From JALHUB01 sp050010555 (GTDB lineage: Bacteria > Chloroflexota > Dehalococcoidia > DSTF01 > JALHUB01), in assembly GCA_050010555.1 (NCBI GenBank), contig JBEKKV010000026.1, positions 1 through 42,460 on the forward strand: 42,460 bases of DNA, given 5' to 3'. This document shows, one piece after another, positions 7,665-14,872 of the stretch. The translations under genes were made by a program, and so were the position numbers. Every line of letters starts with the position of its first letter. Position 1 is the stretch's first letter. The notes under the pieces are model-generated. The model was not told the origin of the DNA. It searched no databases and worked only from the letters and a program-made list of their open reading frames with translations.

Positions 7665-8608
7665 ATCCTATCCCCGAGGCCCAACCTTCGATGGGCCGCT
7701 TGAGCCCGCTCATCGGCCGTCGAGGCGGCGTAGCGCTGCACCATCGTCCTGGACCGCCAGCCCGTGATTCGCATCAAGTCGCTCTCATTGCCTCCATGCG
7801 ACAGCCAATCATGCGCGAACGTGTGGCGCAACTGATGCGGGTGAATGTCGCCAAGACCTGCCTGCCGGCCACGTCGCTTGACCATCTGGAAGATCCCTGT
7901 GTCCCCAAACTGGCCCTTGTGACCGAGCCACAGCCACGGTGATGACGCTGCCGGATGCTGCTTCCGCTTCCTCAGGTATCGGTCAAGAGCCTTCACAGCC
8001 TTTGCGCCAATCGGCAGCACCCGTTCTCTTCGCCCCTTCCCTAAGACGCGAATCAACCCTCTGTCCAGGTCAACATCGCTTTGCTCCTCGTCCTTCGGGT
8101 CGTACCGCAACCCGCCGATTTCCGCTCGACGCGCACCCGTGTCGATGAATATGCGCAATATCGCCGCGTCTCGGCGGTCCTCCAGACCGCCGCCCTTTTC
8201 ACACGTCGCCAGCAGCGCCCGCAGCTCCTCCTCGCGCAGCACTGGCGGAGGGTTCTCAGGGACCCTAGGCGGCTTCATTTTCGCCATCGACGACTCCTTG
8301 ATTTCCCCTTCCTCCTCCAACCACCTGAAGAAAGACTGCAGCCCTCGATACCGATTGTTCGCCGTCGCAGGCTTCCAACGTTCTAGCAGATACGCAATGA
8401 AACTCTCGACGTGCTCACGCCGCACCTTCGCCACGTCCTGCGGCATCCCCTGCTCCCGAAGATACCCCGCGAGCTGTCGAGCACTGTCCAAATACGTCTC
8501 AATGGTTTTTGGGGAGAGGTTCTCCGCACGGAGGTGACGAGCGAAGCTATCCACGTTAACAAGGATATCGCCCTGTGCTATACTGCTTCCGGTTACAGGC
8601 TCTTGCAC
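7661..8608 (-). CDS. Tyrosine recombinase (integrase) of the tRNA-Gly element
   Basis: A 315-residue XerC/D-like site-specific recombinase. The N-terminal SAM-like core-binding domain spans about residues 18-105 ('FARHLRAENLSPKTIETYL'). The catalytic domain follows with the full set: Arg in 'DTGARRAEIGGL', Lys in 'LGKGRRERVLP', the HxxR box 'HPHQLRHTF', Trp/His position 'TGWRS' and the nucleophile Tyr in 'MVQRYA'. The GTG at 8608 is chosen because AGGAGG lies 6 nt upstream. The gene sits beside the intact tRNA-Gly and reads into the element, the usual place for an integrase that recognises its att site. It heads an operon with the 196-residue gene. It probably catalyses integration and excision at the anticodon-loop region of tRNA-Gly. 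Confidence 0.93.
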   Translation of the reverse strand: MQEPVTGSSIAQGDILVNVDSFARHLRAENLSPKTIETYLDSARQLAGYLREQGMPQDVAKVRREHVESFIAYLLERWKPATANNRYRGLQSFFRWLEEEGEIKESSMAKMKPPRVPENPPPVLREEELRALLATCEKGGGLEDRRDAAILRIFIDTGARRAEIGGLRYDPKDEEQSDVDLDRGLIRVLGKGRRERVLPIGAKAVKALDRYLRKRKQHPAASSPWLWLGHKGQFGDTGIFQMVKRRGRQAGLGDIHPHQLRHTFAHDWLSHGGNESDLMRITGWRSRTMVQRYAASTADERAQAAHRRLGLGDRI

Positions 8609-8646
8609 CGCATTCCTCCTATCGCCAGCGTTCCGCAGTTGCGCTA

Positions 8647-8676
8647 GTTATAGAGTATTCAAGCGGTGTTCGTCAA
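8647..8676 (-). promoter_or_regulatory. Promoter of the integrase operon
   Basis: On the minus strand: TTGACG (8676-8671), an 18-bp spacer and TATAAC (8652-8647), 39 bp before the integrase GTG. The region between it and the tRNA (8677-8716) is element-derived and must also drive the rebuilt tRNA, but no equally good plus-strand promoter is visible. Confidence 0.65.
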
Positions 8677-8716
8677 TAGCAAATCAGTTAGAGGCTGTAG
8701 ATAGATACGAAATGGT

Positions 8717-8753
8717 GCGGGGGTAGCTCAGCGGTAGAGCTCCTGCCTTCCAA
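8717..8753 (+). repeat. attR: 5' half of the intact tRNA-Gly
   Basis: The second copy of the 37-bp repeat, identical to 2359-2395. It forms the 5' half of the functional tRNA gene and, with its upstream flank, is contributed by the inserted element. Confidence 0.9.
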
Positions 8754-8791
8754 GCAGGACGTCGCGGGTTCGAATCCCGTCCCCCGCTCCA
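8717..8791 (+). tRNA. tRNA-Gly (anticodon UCC)
   Basis: A 75-nt cloverleaf with encoded CCA (8789-8791). The 7-bp acceptor stem is GCGGGGG/CCCCCGC with discriminator T. The D-stem is GCTC/GAGC, the anticodon stem CCTGC/GCAGG with loop CTTCCAA, and the T-stem is closed around TTCGAAT with one G-T pair. Anticodon TCC reads GGA/GGG glycine codons. It is the integration target of the element at its left, and typA starts 53 bp downstream, possibly on the same transcript. Confidence 0.95.
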
Positions 8792-8844
8792 ATTCGCCAG
8801 ACACGAGGCCGAGCGAATCGCCCGGCTTTCTTTGTGGAGCCAGC

Positions 8845-10707
8845 ATGAGCGCAGCCGAAGCCAAAGCCATTGAGGGCGAGGTCGTCCGAAAGAACATCCG
8901 CAACATCGCGATCATCTCCCACGTCGACCACGGCAAGACGACGCTCGTCGACGCAATGCTGCGGCAGACCGGCGTGTTCCGCGAGAACCAGGAGGTCGTC
9001 GACCGGGTGATGGACTCGAACGACCTGGAACGCGAGAAGGGGATCACGATTCTGGCTAAGAACGCAGCGGTACGGTTTGGCCGGTACAAGATCAACATTG
9101 TCGATACGCCCGGACACGCCGACTTCGGGGGGGAGGTGGAACGCACGCTGAAGATGGTGGACGGCGTGCTGCTGCTGGTCGACGCCAGCGAGGGGCCGCT
9201 GCCGCAGACGCGCTTCGTGCTGAAGAAGGCGCTGGAGCTGGGACTGCCGCCGATCGTCGTGATCAACAAGATCGACCGGAAGGACGCAAGGCCGCGGGAG
9301 GTGCTGGACGAGATCTACGACCTTTTCATCGACCTCGACGCGCACGAGTCGCAGCTCGATTTTCCGGTGCTGTACACGATCGCGCGCGGCGGCGTTGTCC
9401 GGCTGACACCCGACGGCGAGGACGATCGCCTCGAGCCGCTCTTCAAGGAGATCATCCGGTCGATTCCGGCGCCGCGCTATCAGCCGTCGATGCCTCTGCA
9501 GATGCTCGTGCTAAATCTCGATTACTCGGACTTTGTGGGACGGCTGGCGGTGGGACGCATCGTCAACGGGCGCGTGCGCGCGAAGCAGGACGTGGCGCTG
9601 ATCCGCGAGGACGGCAGAATCGATCGCGCCCGGATAAGCTATCTCTACACATTTGAGGGGCTGGAGCGCGTCGAAGTGACCCAGGCAGGGCCGGGCGAGA
9701 TCGTACAACTGGCAGGATTCGACGAGGTGAACATCGGGGACACGATCACCGACGCGGATGACCCGCGGGCGCTTCCGCGCGTGACCATCGACGAGCCGAC
9801 GGTGAGCATGATGTTCTCCATCAACACGTCGCCCTTCGCCGGCCAGGAGGGGCGGTTCGTGACGTCGCGAAACCTGAAGGACAGGCTGGAGCGGGAAGTG
9901 CTTACGAACGTGGCGCTGCGCGTTGAGCCGGGCGACTCGGCGGACAACTTCAGGGTGTCGGGCCGCGGCGAGCTGCAAATGGCGATCCTGATCGAGACGA
10001 TGCGGCGCGAGGGGTTCGAGCTTTCGGTGAGCAAGCCGCAGGTGATAACCCGCGAAATCGATGGCGTTATACATGAGCCCATGGAGCACCTGGTGATCGA
10101 CTGTCCGGAGGAGTACGTGGGCATCGTGTCGCAGAAGATCGCCATCCGCAAGGGGCGTATGACGAACATGGTGAACCACGGCACGGGCCGGGTGCGGCTG
10201 GAGTTTCGTATCCCGTCGCGAGGGCTCATCGGCTTCCGCAGCCAGTTCCTGACGGACACGCGCGGCACCGGTCTGCTGAACCACCTGTACGATGGGTATG
10301 AGCCGTGGCAGGGAGATATCGAGCATCGTACGAACGGTGCGCTGGTGGCGGACCGCACGGGCGCAGTGACGGCGTACGCTATGGAGCAGGCCCAGGAGCG
10401 CGGGGAGGTCTTCGTCGAGCCGGGGGAACGCGTGTATGAGGGGCTGGTCCTGGGCGAGAACGCGCGCGAGGGGGACATCCCCCTTAACATCACGAAGGAA
10501 AAGAAGCTCACCAATATCCGCTCGTCGACTTCGGACATTGCGGTGCAACTGCTGCCGGTGCGGCGTATGTCGCTGGAGCAGGCGCTGGAGTGGATCGCTG
10601 AGGACGAGATGCTGGAGGTGACGCCGAAGAGCCTGCGGCTGCGAAAGCGGCTGCTCGCGGCAAGTGAGCGGGCAAGTGAGCGGGCGCGGGGCGCGCGTCG
10701 GGGGTAG
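8845..10707 (+). CDS. typA: Ribosome-associated GTPase TypA/BipA
   Basis: A 620-residue translational GTPase of the EF-G/LepA superfamily that acts on the ribosome in stress adaptation and large-subunit assembly. The G-domain begins near residue 20 with the P-loop 'SHVDHGKTT'; further G-motifs are 'REKGITI' (switch I), 'DTPGHADF' and 'NKID'. Domains II, III and V follow, then the TypA-specific C-terminal domain with 'GRGLIGFRSQFLTDTRGTG' near residue 460 and 'NIRSSTSD' near 560. Length and motifs are normal. The ATG at 8845 has GGAG 6 nt upstream. It lies directly after tRNA-Gly; transcription could come from the tRNA promoter region, now supplied by the inserted element. Confidence 0.97.
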   Translation: MSAAEAKAIEGEVVRKNIRNIAIISHVDHGKTTLVDAMLRQTGVFRENQEVVDRVMDSNDLEREKGITILAKNAAVRFGRYKINIVDTPGHADFGGEVERTLKMVDGVLLLVDASEGPLPQTRFVLKKALELGLPPIVVINKIDRKDARPREVLDEIYDLFIDLDAHESQLDFPVLYTIARGGVVRLTPDGEDDRLEPLFKEIIRSIPAPRYQPSMPLQMLVLNLDYSDFVGRLAVGRIVNGRVRAKQDVALIREDGRIDRARISYLYTFEGLERVEVTQAGPGEIVQLAGFDEVNIGDTITDADDPRALPRVTIDEPTVSMMFSINTSPFAGQEGRFVTSRNLKDRLEREVLTNVALRVEPGDSADNFRVSGRGELQMAILIETMRREGFELSVSKPQVITREIDGVIHEPMEHLVIDCPEEYVGIVSQKIAIRKGRMTNMVNHGTGRVRLEFRIPSRGLIGFRSQFLTDTRGTGLLNHLYDGYEPWQGDIEHRTNGALVADRTGAVTAYAMEQAQERGEVFVEPGERVYEGLVLGENAREGDIPLNITKEKKLTNIRSSTSDIAVQLLPVRRMSLEQALEWIAEDEMLEVTPKSLRLRKRLLAASERASERARGARRG

Positions 10708-10757
10708 AAAGCGCTGCCCTGTGCTGCTATCCTGATAAAAGCAGAAGGAGGGACACC

Positions 10758-10838
10758 ATGGCAAGCAAGGATAAGGGCGGCAAGAAGGTCAAGAAGCCGA
10801 AGCAGGAGAAGATCAAGAAGGCGCCAAGCACGAAGTAA
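10758..10838 (+). CDS. Lysine-rich 26-residue microprotein
   Basis: A short ORF with an excellent ribosome site (AGGAGGG 5 nt before the ATG at 10758). The product begins MASKDKGGKKVKKPK and is almost half lysine, with no hydrophobic core. From memory, very short basic proteins with an 'M-(A/S)-K-x-DKGGK' start occur in many GC-rich bacteria without known function; they may bind RNA or ribosomes. It lies 50 bp after typA. The frame stays open after the TAA (see the following entry). Confidence 0.6.
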   Translation: MASKDKGGKKVKKPKQEKIKKAPSTK

Positions 10839-11060
10839 GGTGGCGTCGATATCCTGGACGACGGGGCGTTTGGCAGGCAGTGCCATACTGCCGCCTTGAA
10901 GCGGGCAGGTGGCGCGCAGAAGGTTAGCGCGCTTGCCAGGTTAGCAACCGGCGAGTGTCCGGAGGCGCCGGTCAACCTGAGCAACTTGACGCTTGTCACG
11001 GACGCGTGGACTGCAGAAGAGATCCTAAGGAGCATTGGCACACGCGTCCGACAAACCTGA
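10839..11060 (+). other. 73-codon open stretch in frame with the microprotein stop, no start codon of its own
   Basis: After the TAA at 10836-10838 the same frame is open for 73 codons to TGA (11058-11060). The translation is protein-like: it includes 'KVSALARLATGECPEAPVNL' and 'DAWTAEEILRSIGTRV'. The only in-frame start is a TTG at 10896 without a ribosome site. It could be a decayed gene, a readthrough extension or chance. The rest of this gap, to 11161, shows no promoter or gene I can support. Confidence 0.3.
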
Positions 11061-11161
11061 GGAAGACTGCTCCCCAGGCGTTCGGGGAGTTGCGCTTAAC
11101 CCACAGCCGAAAGTGCCGATTATCTGGTCAGACGGCATTCTTCTGTGCAGGAGGCGCAACG

Positions 11162-11506
11162 ATGAAAAAGCCAGCCAAGCGTGACTACGGGGTTCACTTC
11201 GCCCTCGTCGGCAAGGTCAGCAAGCCCTGCCCCAGTTGCGGTGGCCAGAAGGGCTGGCACAAGCACGCCCACTGCGAAGGCCTTCGGACGCGCTGGGGCA
11301 CCTGCGTCGTAACCCATGTCGACAAGGAACGCGGCGCCCGACGCTGCCGGCTGCCGCTGGGCTGGGACGTCTCTCACCGCGTTTCCTGGAAGGGGGCCCG
11401 CCTGCACTTCCACCAGTACACCGGCGACGGGCTCTACTGTGAGCACCACGCCCGCGAGCTGGCCACGCATTTGAACCTGCCCTCGGAGCAGAACCACGTG
11501 GCTTGA
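11162..11506 (+). CDS. Hypothetical Cys/His-rich protein, possible zinc-binding
   Basis: A 114-residue basic protein. The ATG at 11162 is chosen because AGGAGG (11149-11154) lies 7 nt upstream; an upstream in-frame extension has no such site and reads like noise. It has many potential metal ligands: C23 and C26 in 'CPSCGG', a His cluster and C38 in 'WHKHAHC', C48, C62, and C93/H95/H96 in 'CEHHAREL'. This looks like one or two zinc-ribbon or zinc-knuckle folds. I do not recognise the family. The gene stands alone between the microprotein region and the convergent lipoprotein gene, with a shared terminator hairpin after it. Confidence 0.65.
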   Translation: MKKPAKRDYGVHFALVGKVSKPCPSCGGQKGWHKHAHCEGLRTRWGTCVVTHVDKERGARRCRLPLGWDVSHRVSWKGARLHFHQYTGDGLYCEHHARELATHLNLPSEQNHVA

Positions 11507-11536
11507 GTTACGCTGGGATTCCCGGCCGATGCGAAA

Positions 11537-11560
11537 GGGGCCCGACGTGAGTCGAGCCCC
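11537..11560 (-). terminator. Terminator between convergent genes, best on the minus strand
   Basis: GGGGC-x-CGAC (11537-11546) pairs with GTCG-x-GCCCC (11551-11560) across a GTGA loop, with one mismatch. On the minus strand it is followed by TTTCGC, so it fits best as the end of the lipoprotein gene stopping at 11587; it may also serve the plus-strand gene ending at 11506. Confidence 0.55.
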
Positions 11561-11586
11561 TGTTAGCGTCGAAATCCTCGGAGGTC

Positions 11587-13107
11587 CTACTGCCCCGCGA
11601 TTCCCTCGTACATTAGGTCGGTATCCCCAGGGTAAGCGCCGGCAATCACGTCGCCCAGGGCGACTATCGGTTTGTCCGAATCGATGATCATGGAGCCGGT
11701 GAACGATGCCGGCAGACTGGTCTCCCACGACTGCAGGATCTTTACGGTCCCGGTTACTTTCATCTGATAAGACATCTTCCCTGTCGGCAGGTCGCTGCTG
11801 ACGTAGGTGATGGTGAGATTAGCCGCGCCGCCGTCAGCAGTCGCTACCTCCACCCACGAGCTCAGGCCGGCGCGAGCGGCGCCATCCGGCGAGTTCTTGT
11901 CGACGAGCGGTAGATAGACGCGCTTGGCCGCTGTGTCGGTCCGCAGGCCGCGGTAATCAGTGTAGACGTCGCCGCGGTTCGACGAGCGCGACACGACGAC
12001 GCCCACCGGCCTGCTGGACGTTATCAGCGCCGAGCCCTCGAAGTTCTGCGGAAGGGTGTCCGCGGGCGCCAGACAGTTGGCAACGTCGCTGTCCTGGAAG
12101 CACTGCCGCGAAGCTTGGACGGCGAAGCTGCTGCTCTTGGTGACCGGCTGGTTGTTGCCGTCGAGCCCCGAGATCTGCAATGTCACGCTGGCTGCCTGGC
12201 TGGGGTCGCTGTTCATTATCTCGAAGTCCGTGCTCCATTCGCCGCCGGCCGTGCGCTCAATGATCGGCAGCAGGAGCGAAGTGCCCATGTCGCTGCTGGT
12301 GAAGCCGCTGTAGCCGGCGAGCTGGTGCGAGTCGATGTTGAAGACGTCGGTTGTGGCAACGACCATCTGCTGCGACGGCGGGACGCCCTGCGCGTTAGTG
12401 TAGAGGTCGACGCGCACGGAGCCCGTAAAGTTCGAGCCGACGTTCATCGTCTGGTAGGAGCGGAAGAGCGTCCCGCCCGCCGGAATGGGAATGCCGCCCT
12501 GGGGGCAGCCGTCCTGAGGCGTTCCGCCGGCAGCGGGATTGAACGGGTCCCAGTAGACCTCCGAGTCGCTAACGTTACTCGTGTATACGAGCGTCGCGCA
12601 GGCGGTTGTGCCGCCCATGTTCTGGACAGCGAAGCGGGAGTTCCACGCCTGGTCCGCGCCGTCCTTGTCGATGACCAGCGGCAGGTAGAGCTTGCCCGCG
12701 CCGGCATTGACACTGACTGTATCGCCCGCGGTCTCGTAATAACCGTCGCCGGCATCGACGTCTTTCGCCAGAAGGACGGCGATTGGCTGGTCGCTCGTGA
12801 CTACCGCCGAACCGATGAATCCCTTGGGAACGGACGCGCTGCGGCTTTCAATGAACGTCCAGCCGCCGCCGGGCGGAATGGCCGGGCAGGTGCCGGGACA
12901 CGATTCGCTGGCGACGACGCTGCCGTCAGCCCCCAGATACCTGATCTGGATGTTCGCGGCGGCGCTGCCCATATTCTGAATGCGGATCCAGGAGTTCTCG
13001 GTATGCAGTGTGTAGCAGGATGAGGCCAGAAGAATCAGAATCGCGGCCAGTGGAAGCAGGAGAATCGCTTGGAGTTGGCGCCTGCGGACGAGAACTGAGG
13101 CTCGCAT
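11587..13107 (-). CDS. Lipoprotein built of repeated beta-rich modules, unknown
   Basis: A 506-residue exported protein. The N-terminus has arginines, a hydrophobic stretch and a lipobox-like LLASSC with the lipid Cys at residue 31. The mature part repeats a module of about 110-130 residues three to four times. Each module has a 'LPL(V/I)-x-K/D' strand, a 'W-x-(S/T)-x-(F/V/I)-x-(V/I)-x-N' motif, an Ala/Thr-rich strand with a Tyr or Leu end, a Gly-Pro turn and a closing '(F/N)-x-GS-(A/M)-(V/L/I)-I-x-S-(D/S)-(K/Q/R)-P-(I/V)' strand. This layout resembles secreted Ig-like modules seen in Chloroflexota. No enzymatic motif is visible, so a cell-envelope structural or adhesive role is likely. The ATG at 13107 has GGAGG 7 nt upstream. 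Confidence 0.7.
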   Translation of the reverse strand: MRASVLVRRRQLQAILLLPLAAILILLASSCYTLHTENSWIRIQNMGSAAANIQIRYLGADGSVVASESCPGTCPAIPPGGGWTFIESRSASVPKGFIGSAVVTSDQPIAVLLAKDVDAGDGYYETAGDTVSVNAGAGKLYLPLVIDKDGADQAWNSRFAVQNMGGTTACATLVYTSNVSDSEVYWDPFNPAAGGTPQDGCPQGGIPIPAGGTLFRSYQTMNVGSNFTGSVRVDLYTNAQGVPPSQQMVVATTDVFNIDSHQLAGYSGFTSSDMGTSLLLPIIERTAGGEWSTDFEIMNSDPSQAASVTLQISGLDGNNQPVTKSSSFAVQASRQCFQDSDVANCLAPADTLPQNFEGSALITSSRPVGVVVSRSSNRGDVYTDYRGLRTDTAAKRVYLPLVDKNSPDGAARAGLSSWVEVATADGGAANLTITYVSSDLPTGKMSYQMKVTGTVKILQSWETSLPASFTGSMIIDSDKPIVALGDVIAGAYPGDTDLMYEGIAGQ

Positions 13108-13194
13108 GTCATCCCTCCACCCTAAAGCCCGTCCGTGTGATGATACGCAAAGGCCTTTCCCCCGTCAAGGGAACCTTTCAAATGTTGACAAATG

Positions 13195-13223
13195 TGGCGG
13201 GCGGAACGTTTCGCAGCTATACT
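13195..13223 (+). promoter_or_regulatory. Promoter of the glycosyltransferase gene, predicting a leaderless mRNA
   Basis: TATACT (13218-13223) sits 4 nt before ATGATG (13228-13233). At 17 bp upstream there is only TGGCGG (13195-13200). A consensus TTGACA at 13185-13190 is 27 bp away, too far for normal spacing. An ATG at 13192 lies upstream of the -10 box and so cannot be the start of this transcript. Confidence 0.5.
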
Positions 13224-13227
13224 CCCG

Positions 13228-14850
13228 ATGATGCTTCACGACGTCGCGACTGCCGGCGAACGAACGCCTCTGCCCCGGACCGGCGCTGCCCTCCGCGTCT
13301 GGCTGCGGCGGTACCGGGTCGTGGGCGGCGCCTTCCTGATCGTCCTGCTACTCGGCCTGCCGACGCTTATCGTGCCCTTCTACACCGACCAGTCAGTCTT
13401 TGCCCTCGCTGCCCGCACGATTCTTTCCGGCGGCATGCCCTATCGCGACTTGTGGGACGTGAAATCGCCCGGGATCTATTTCATATACACGCTCGCCTTT
13501 CTCCCGCTCGGGCAACACATGGTCAGCATCCGCATCCTCGACCTCGCGAACACGGCGCTGGCGATGGTGGCGATCTATCTTCTCGGGAGGCGATTCTTCG
13601 GCGAGAGGGCGGGCGTTCTCGCCGGCTGTCTCTATGGCGTGACGTACCTGACGCGCGCGGGCTACGAGGGACTGGGCCAGACGGAAAGCTTTCTGGCGCT
13701 GCCGGTCGTCCTGTCTATTCTGCTCTATCGCCCGAACGCCAGTCGCGGCGCCGGTGCAGGCGCTTTTTTCTCCGGCGTGTTGCTCGGGCTGGCGTTCAGC
13801 CTCAAGATGTCGGCGGTCTTCTACGTGTTCGCGCTGCCGGCGATAGAGTTGATATTCGCCGAGAGGCCGCTGCGGGTTGCACCCGCGCTGAAGCGCCTGT
13901 CGGTTGCCGCCGTCGGGTTCCTGGCGGTCGTGGCCGTCTTCGGCGTCTACCTGGCGGCGGGAGGCGCACTCCGCGATTTCATCGACATCCAGCGGCTGCA
14001 CGTCTGGCCCTACACGTCGCTCCGCTGGTCGCCGCCCGGTGAATCGTACCTCCACTTCCTGGCCCGCGCTACACGTGACTACATTCGCGACAACCTGTTC
14101 CTGGTCGTGCCCGCGGCTGGCGCGGCGTTCCTTGCGCTGGCGGGGTTGCGGCGAAAGGAGATCGTGCTCGTCGCCATCGTCGCGGTTGCTTCGTTGGCGG
14201 GCGTCTGGAGCCAGGGGAAGTTCTTCGACTACCAGTGGCTGGCGATGATCTTCCCGCTGGCGCTCCTTGCCGGCTGTGCAATTGACCGGGTCGTCGCCTA
14301 CGTGAGCGGACCGGGCGTCGCTCAGCGATGGGCCGCCTATGGGCTGGCGGGCGCCTTCCTCGTCCTGCTGACGCCGGGTTTGCTCGCGAACCCGTATGAG
14401 CAGTACCGTCAGTTCCTCGGCTACGCGACGGGCAGAACATCGCAGGCCGACAACGAGGCGAAGTATACGCCGAACTTCTCTCTGGATAGGGAGATGCTTG
14501 CCTACGTTGACGCCAACGGCGGCAACGATAAGAGCTTGTTCATCTGGGGCAACTGGCCCGTGATCTACTGGTGGGCGGACCAGCCCCTCGTCAGCAGATT
14601 CATCTACGACACGGGGCTCAGCGCTCACTGGGCGCCTTCGTCGTGGCGAGACGAGCTCGTCGCCGGCCTTCGCGCCAAGCCGCCGCACTTCATCGCAGTC
14701 GCGGGCAGCTACCCGCAGCCGTGGCTTACCGGCACGAACCAGACGACAGTCGAGGCGCTCGCCGCCTACCCCGGACTGAGCGATCTTCTGGCGCAAAGCT
14801 ACCAGGCGACGTGGGCGAACAACCTGTTCAGGGTCTACGTGCGGAAGTGA
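13228..14850 (+). CDS. Polytopic membrane glycosyltransferase, GT39/ArnT-like (PMT_2)
   Basis: A 540-residue integral membrane protein with about 10-12 hydrophobic segments. The first outer loop after TM1 carries 'DQSVFALAARTILSGGMPYRDLWDVKSPG', given here only as a position (about residues 53-80). It is the typical acidic loop of dolichyl/polyprenyl-phosphate-sugar mannosyltransferases and ArnT, and is followed by paired helices. The C-terminal 110 residues form a soluble outer domain. Such enzymes move a sugar from a polyprenyl-phosphate carrier to protein or lipid outside the membrane; the acceptor is unknown here. The ATGATG at 13228 is preferred to the ATG at 13192 because the -10 box lies between them. 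It is convergent with fdhE, 22 bp apart. Confidence 0.82.
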   Translation: MMLHDVATAGERTPLPRTGAALRVWLRRYRVVGGAFLIVLLLGLPTLIVPFYTDQSVFALAARTILSGGMPYRDLWDVKSPGIYFIYTLAFLPLGQHMVSIRILDLANTALAMVAIYLLGRRFFGERAGVLAGCLYGVTYLTRAGYEGLGQTESFLALPVVLSILLYRPNASRGAGAGAFFSGVLLGLAFSLKMSAVFYVFALPAIELIFAERPLRVAPALKRLSVAAVGFLAVVAVFGVYLAAGGALRDFIDIQRLHVWPYTSLRWSPPGESYLHFLARATRDYIRDNLFLVVPAAGAAFLALAGLRRKEIVLVAIVAVASLAGVWSQGKFFDYQWLAMIFPLALLAGCAIDRVVAYVSGPGVAQRWAAYGLAGAFLVLLTPGLLANPYEQYRQFLGYATGRTSQADNEAKYTPNFSLDREMLAYVDANGGNDKSLFIWGNWPVIYWWADQPLVSRFIYDTGLSAHWAPSSWRDELVAGLRAKPPHFIAVAGSYPQPWLTGTNQTTVEALAAYPGLSDLLAQSYQATWANNLFRVYVRK

Positions 14851-14872
14851 AGCTGAGGAGCTGGGGCGAAGC

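Larger units (their letters stand above)
2359..8753. mobile_element. Integrative element in tRNA-Gly(UCC), 6,358 bp between att repeats
   Basis: Bounded by direct 37-bp tRNA-Gly repeats (2359-2395 and 8717-8753), with a tyrosine recombinase transcribed inward from the right end. Cargo from left to right: an MmeI-like restriction-modification protein, a small membrane protein, an HUH Rep on the minus strand, hairpin-rich DNA, two small minus-strand ORFs, an unknown 196-residue protein and the integrase. Rep plus integrase suggests an element that integrates and may also replicate as a circle. I see no relaxase, capsid, terminase or conjugation gene, so transfer would need help from elsewhere. 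The orientation is unusual: the intact tRNA takes its 5' half, not its 3' half, from the element. Confidence 0.85.

Noticed and set aside
9511..10886. Two antisense frames of more than 400 codons opposite typA
   Set aside because: Shadows of the typA codons, with no domain in either translation.
10955..11161. Longer N-terminus for the Cys/His-rich protein
   Set aside because: The in-frame extension has no ribosome site, while the ATG at 11162 has AGGAGG at ideal distance.
13185..13223. TTGACA plus TATACT as one promoter for the glycosyltransferase
   Set aside because: The spacer is 27 bp, too long for sigma70; only the -10 box is used.
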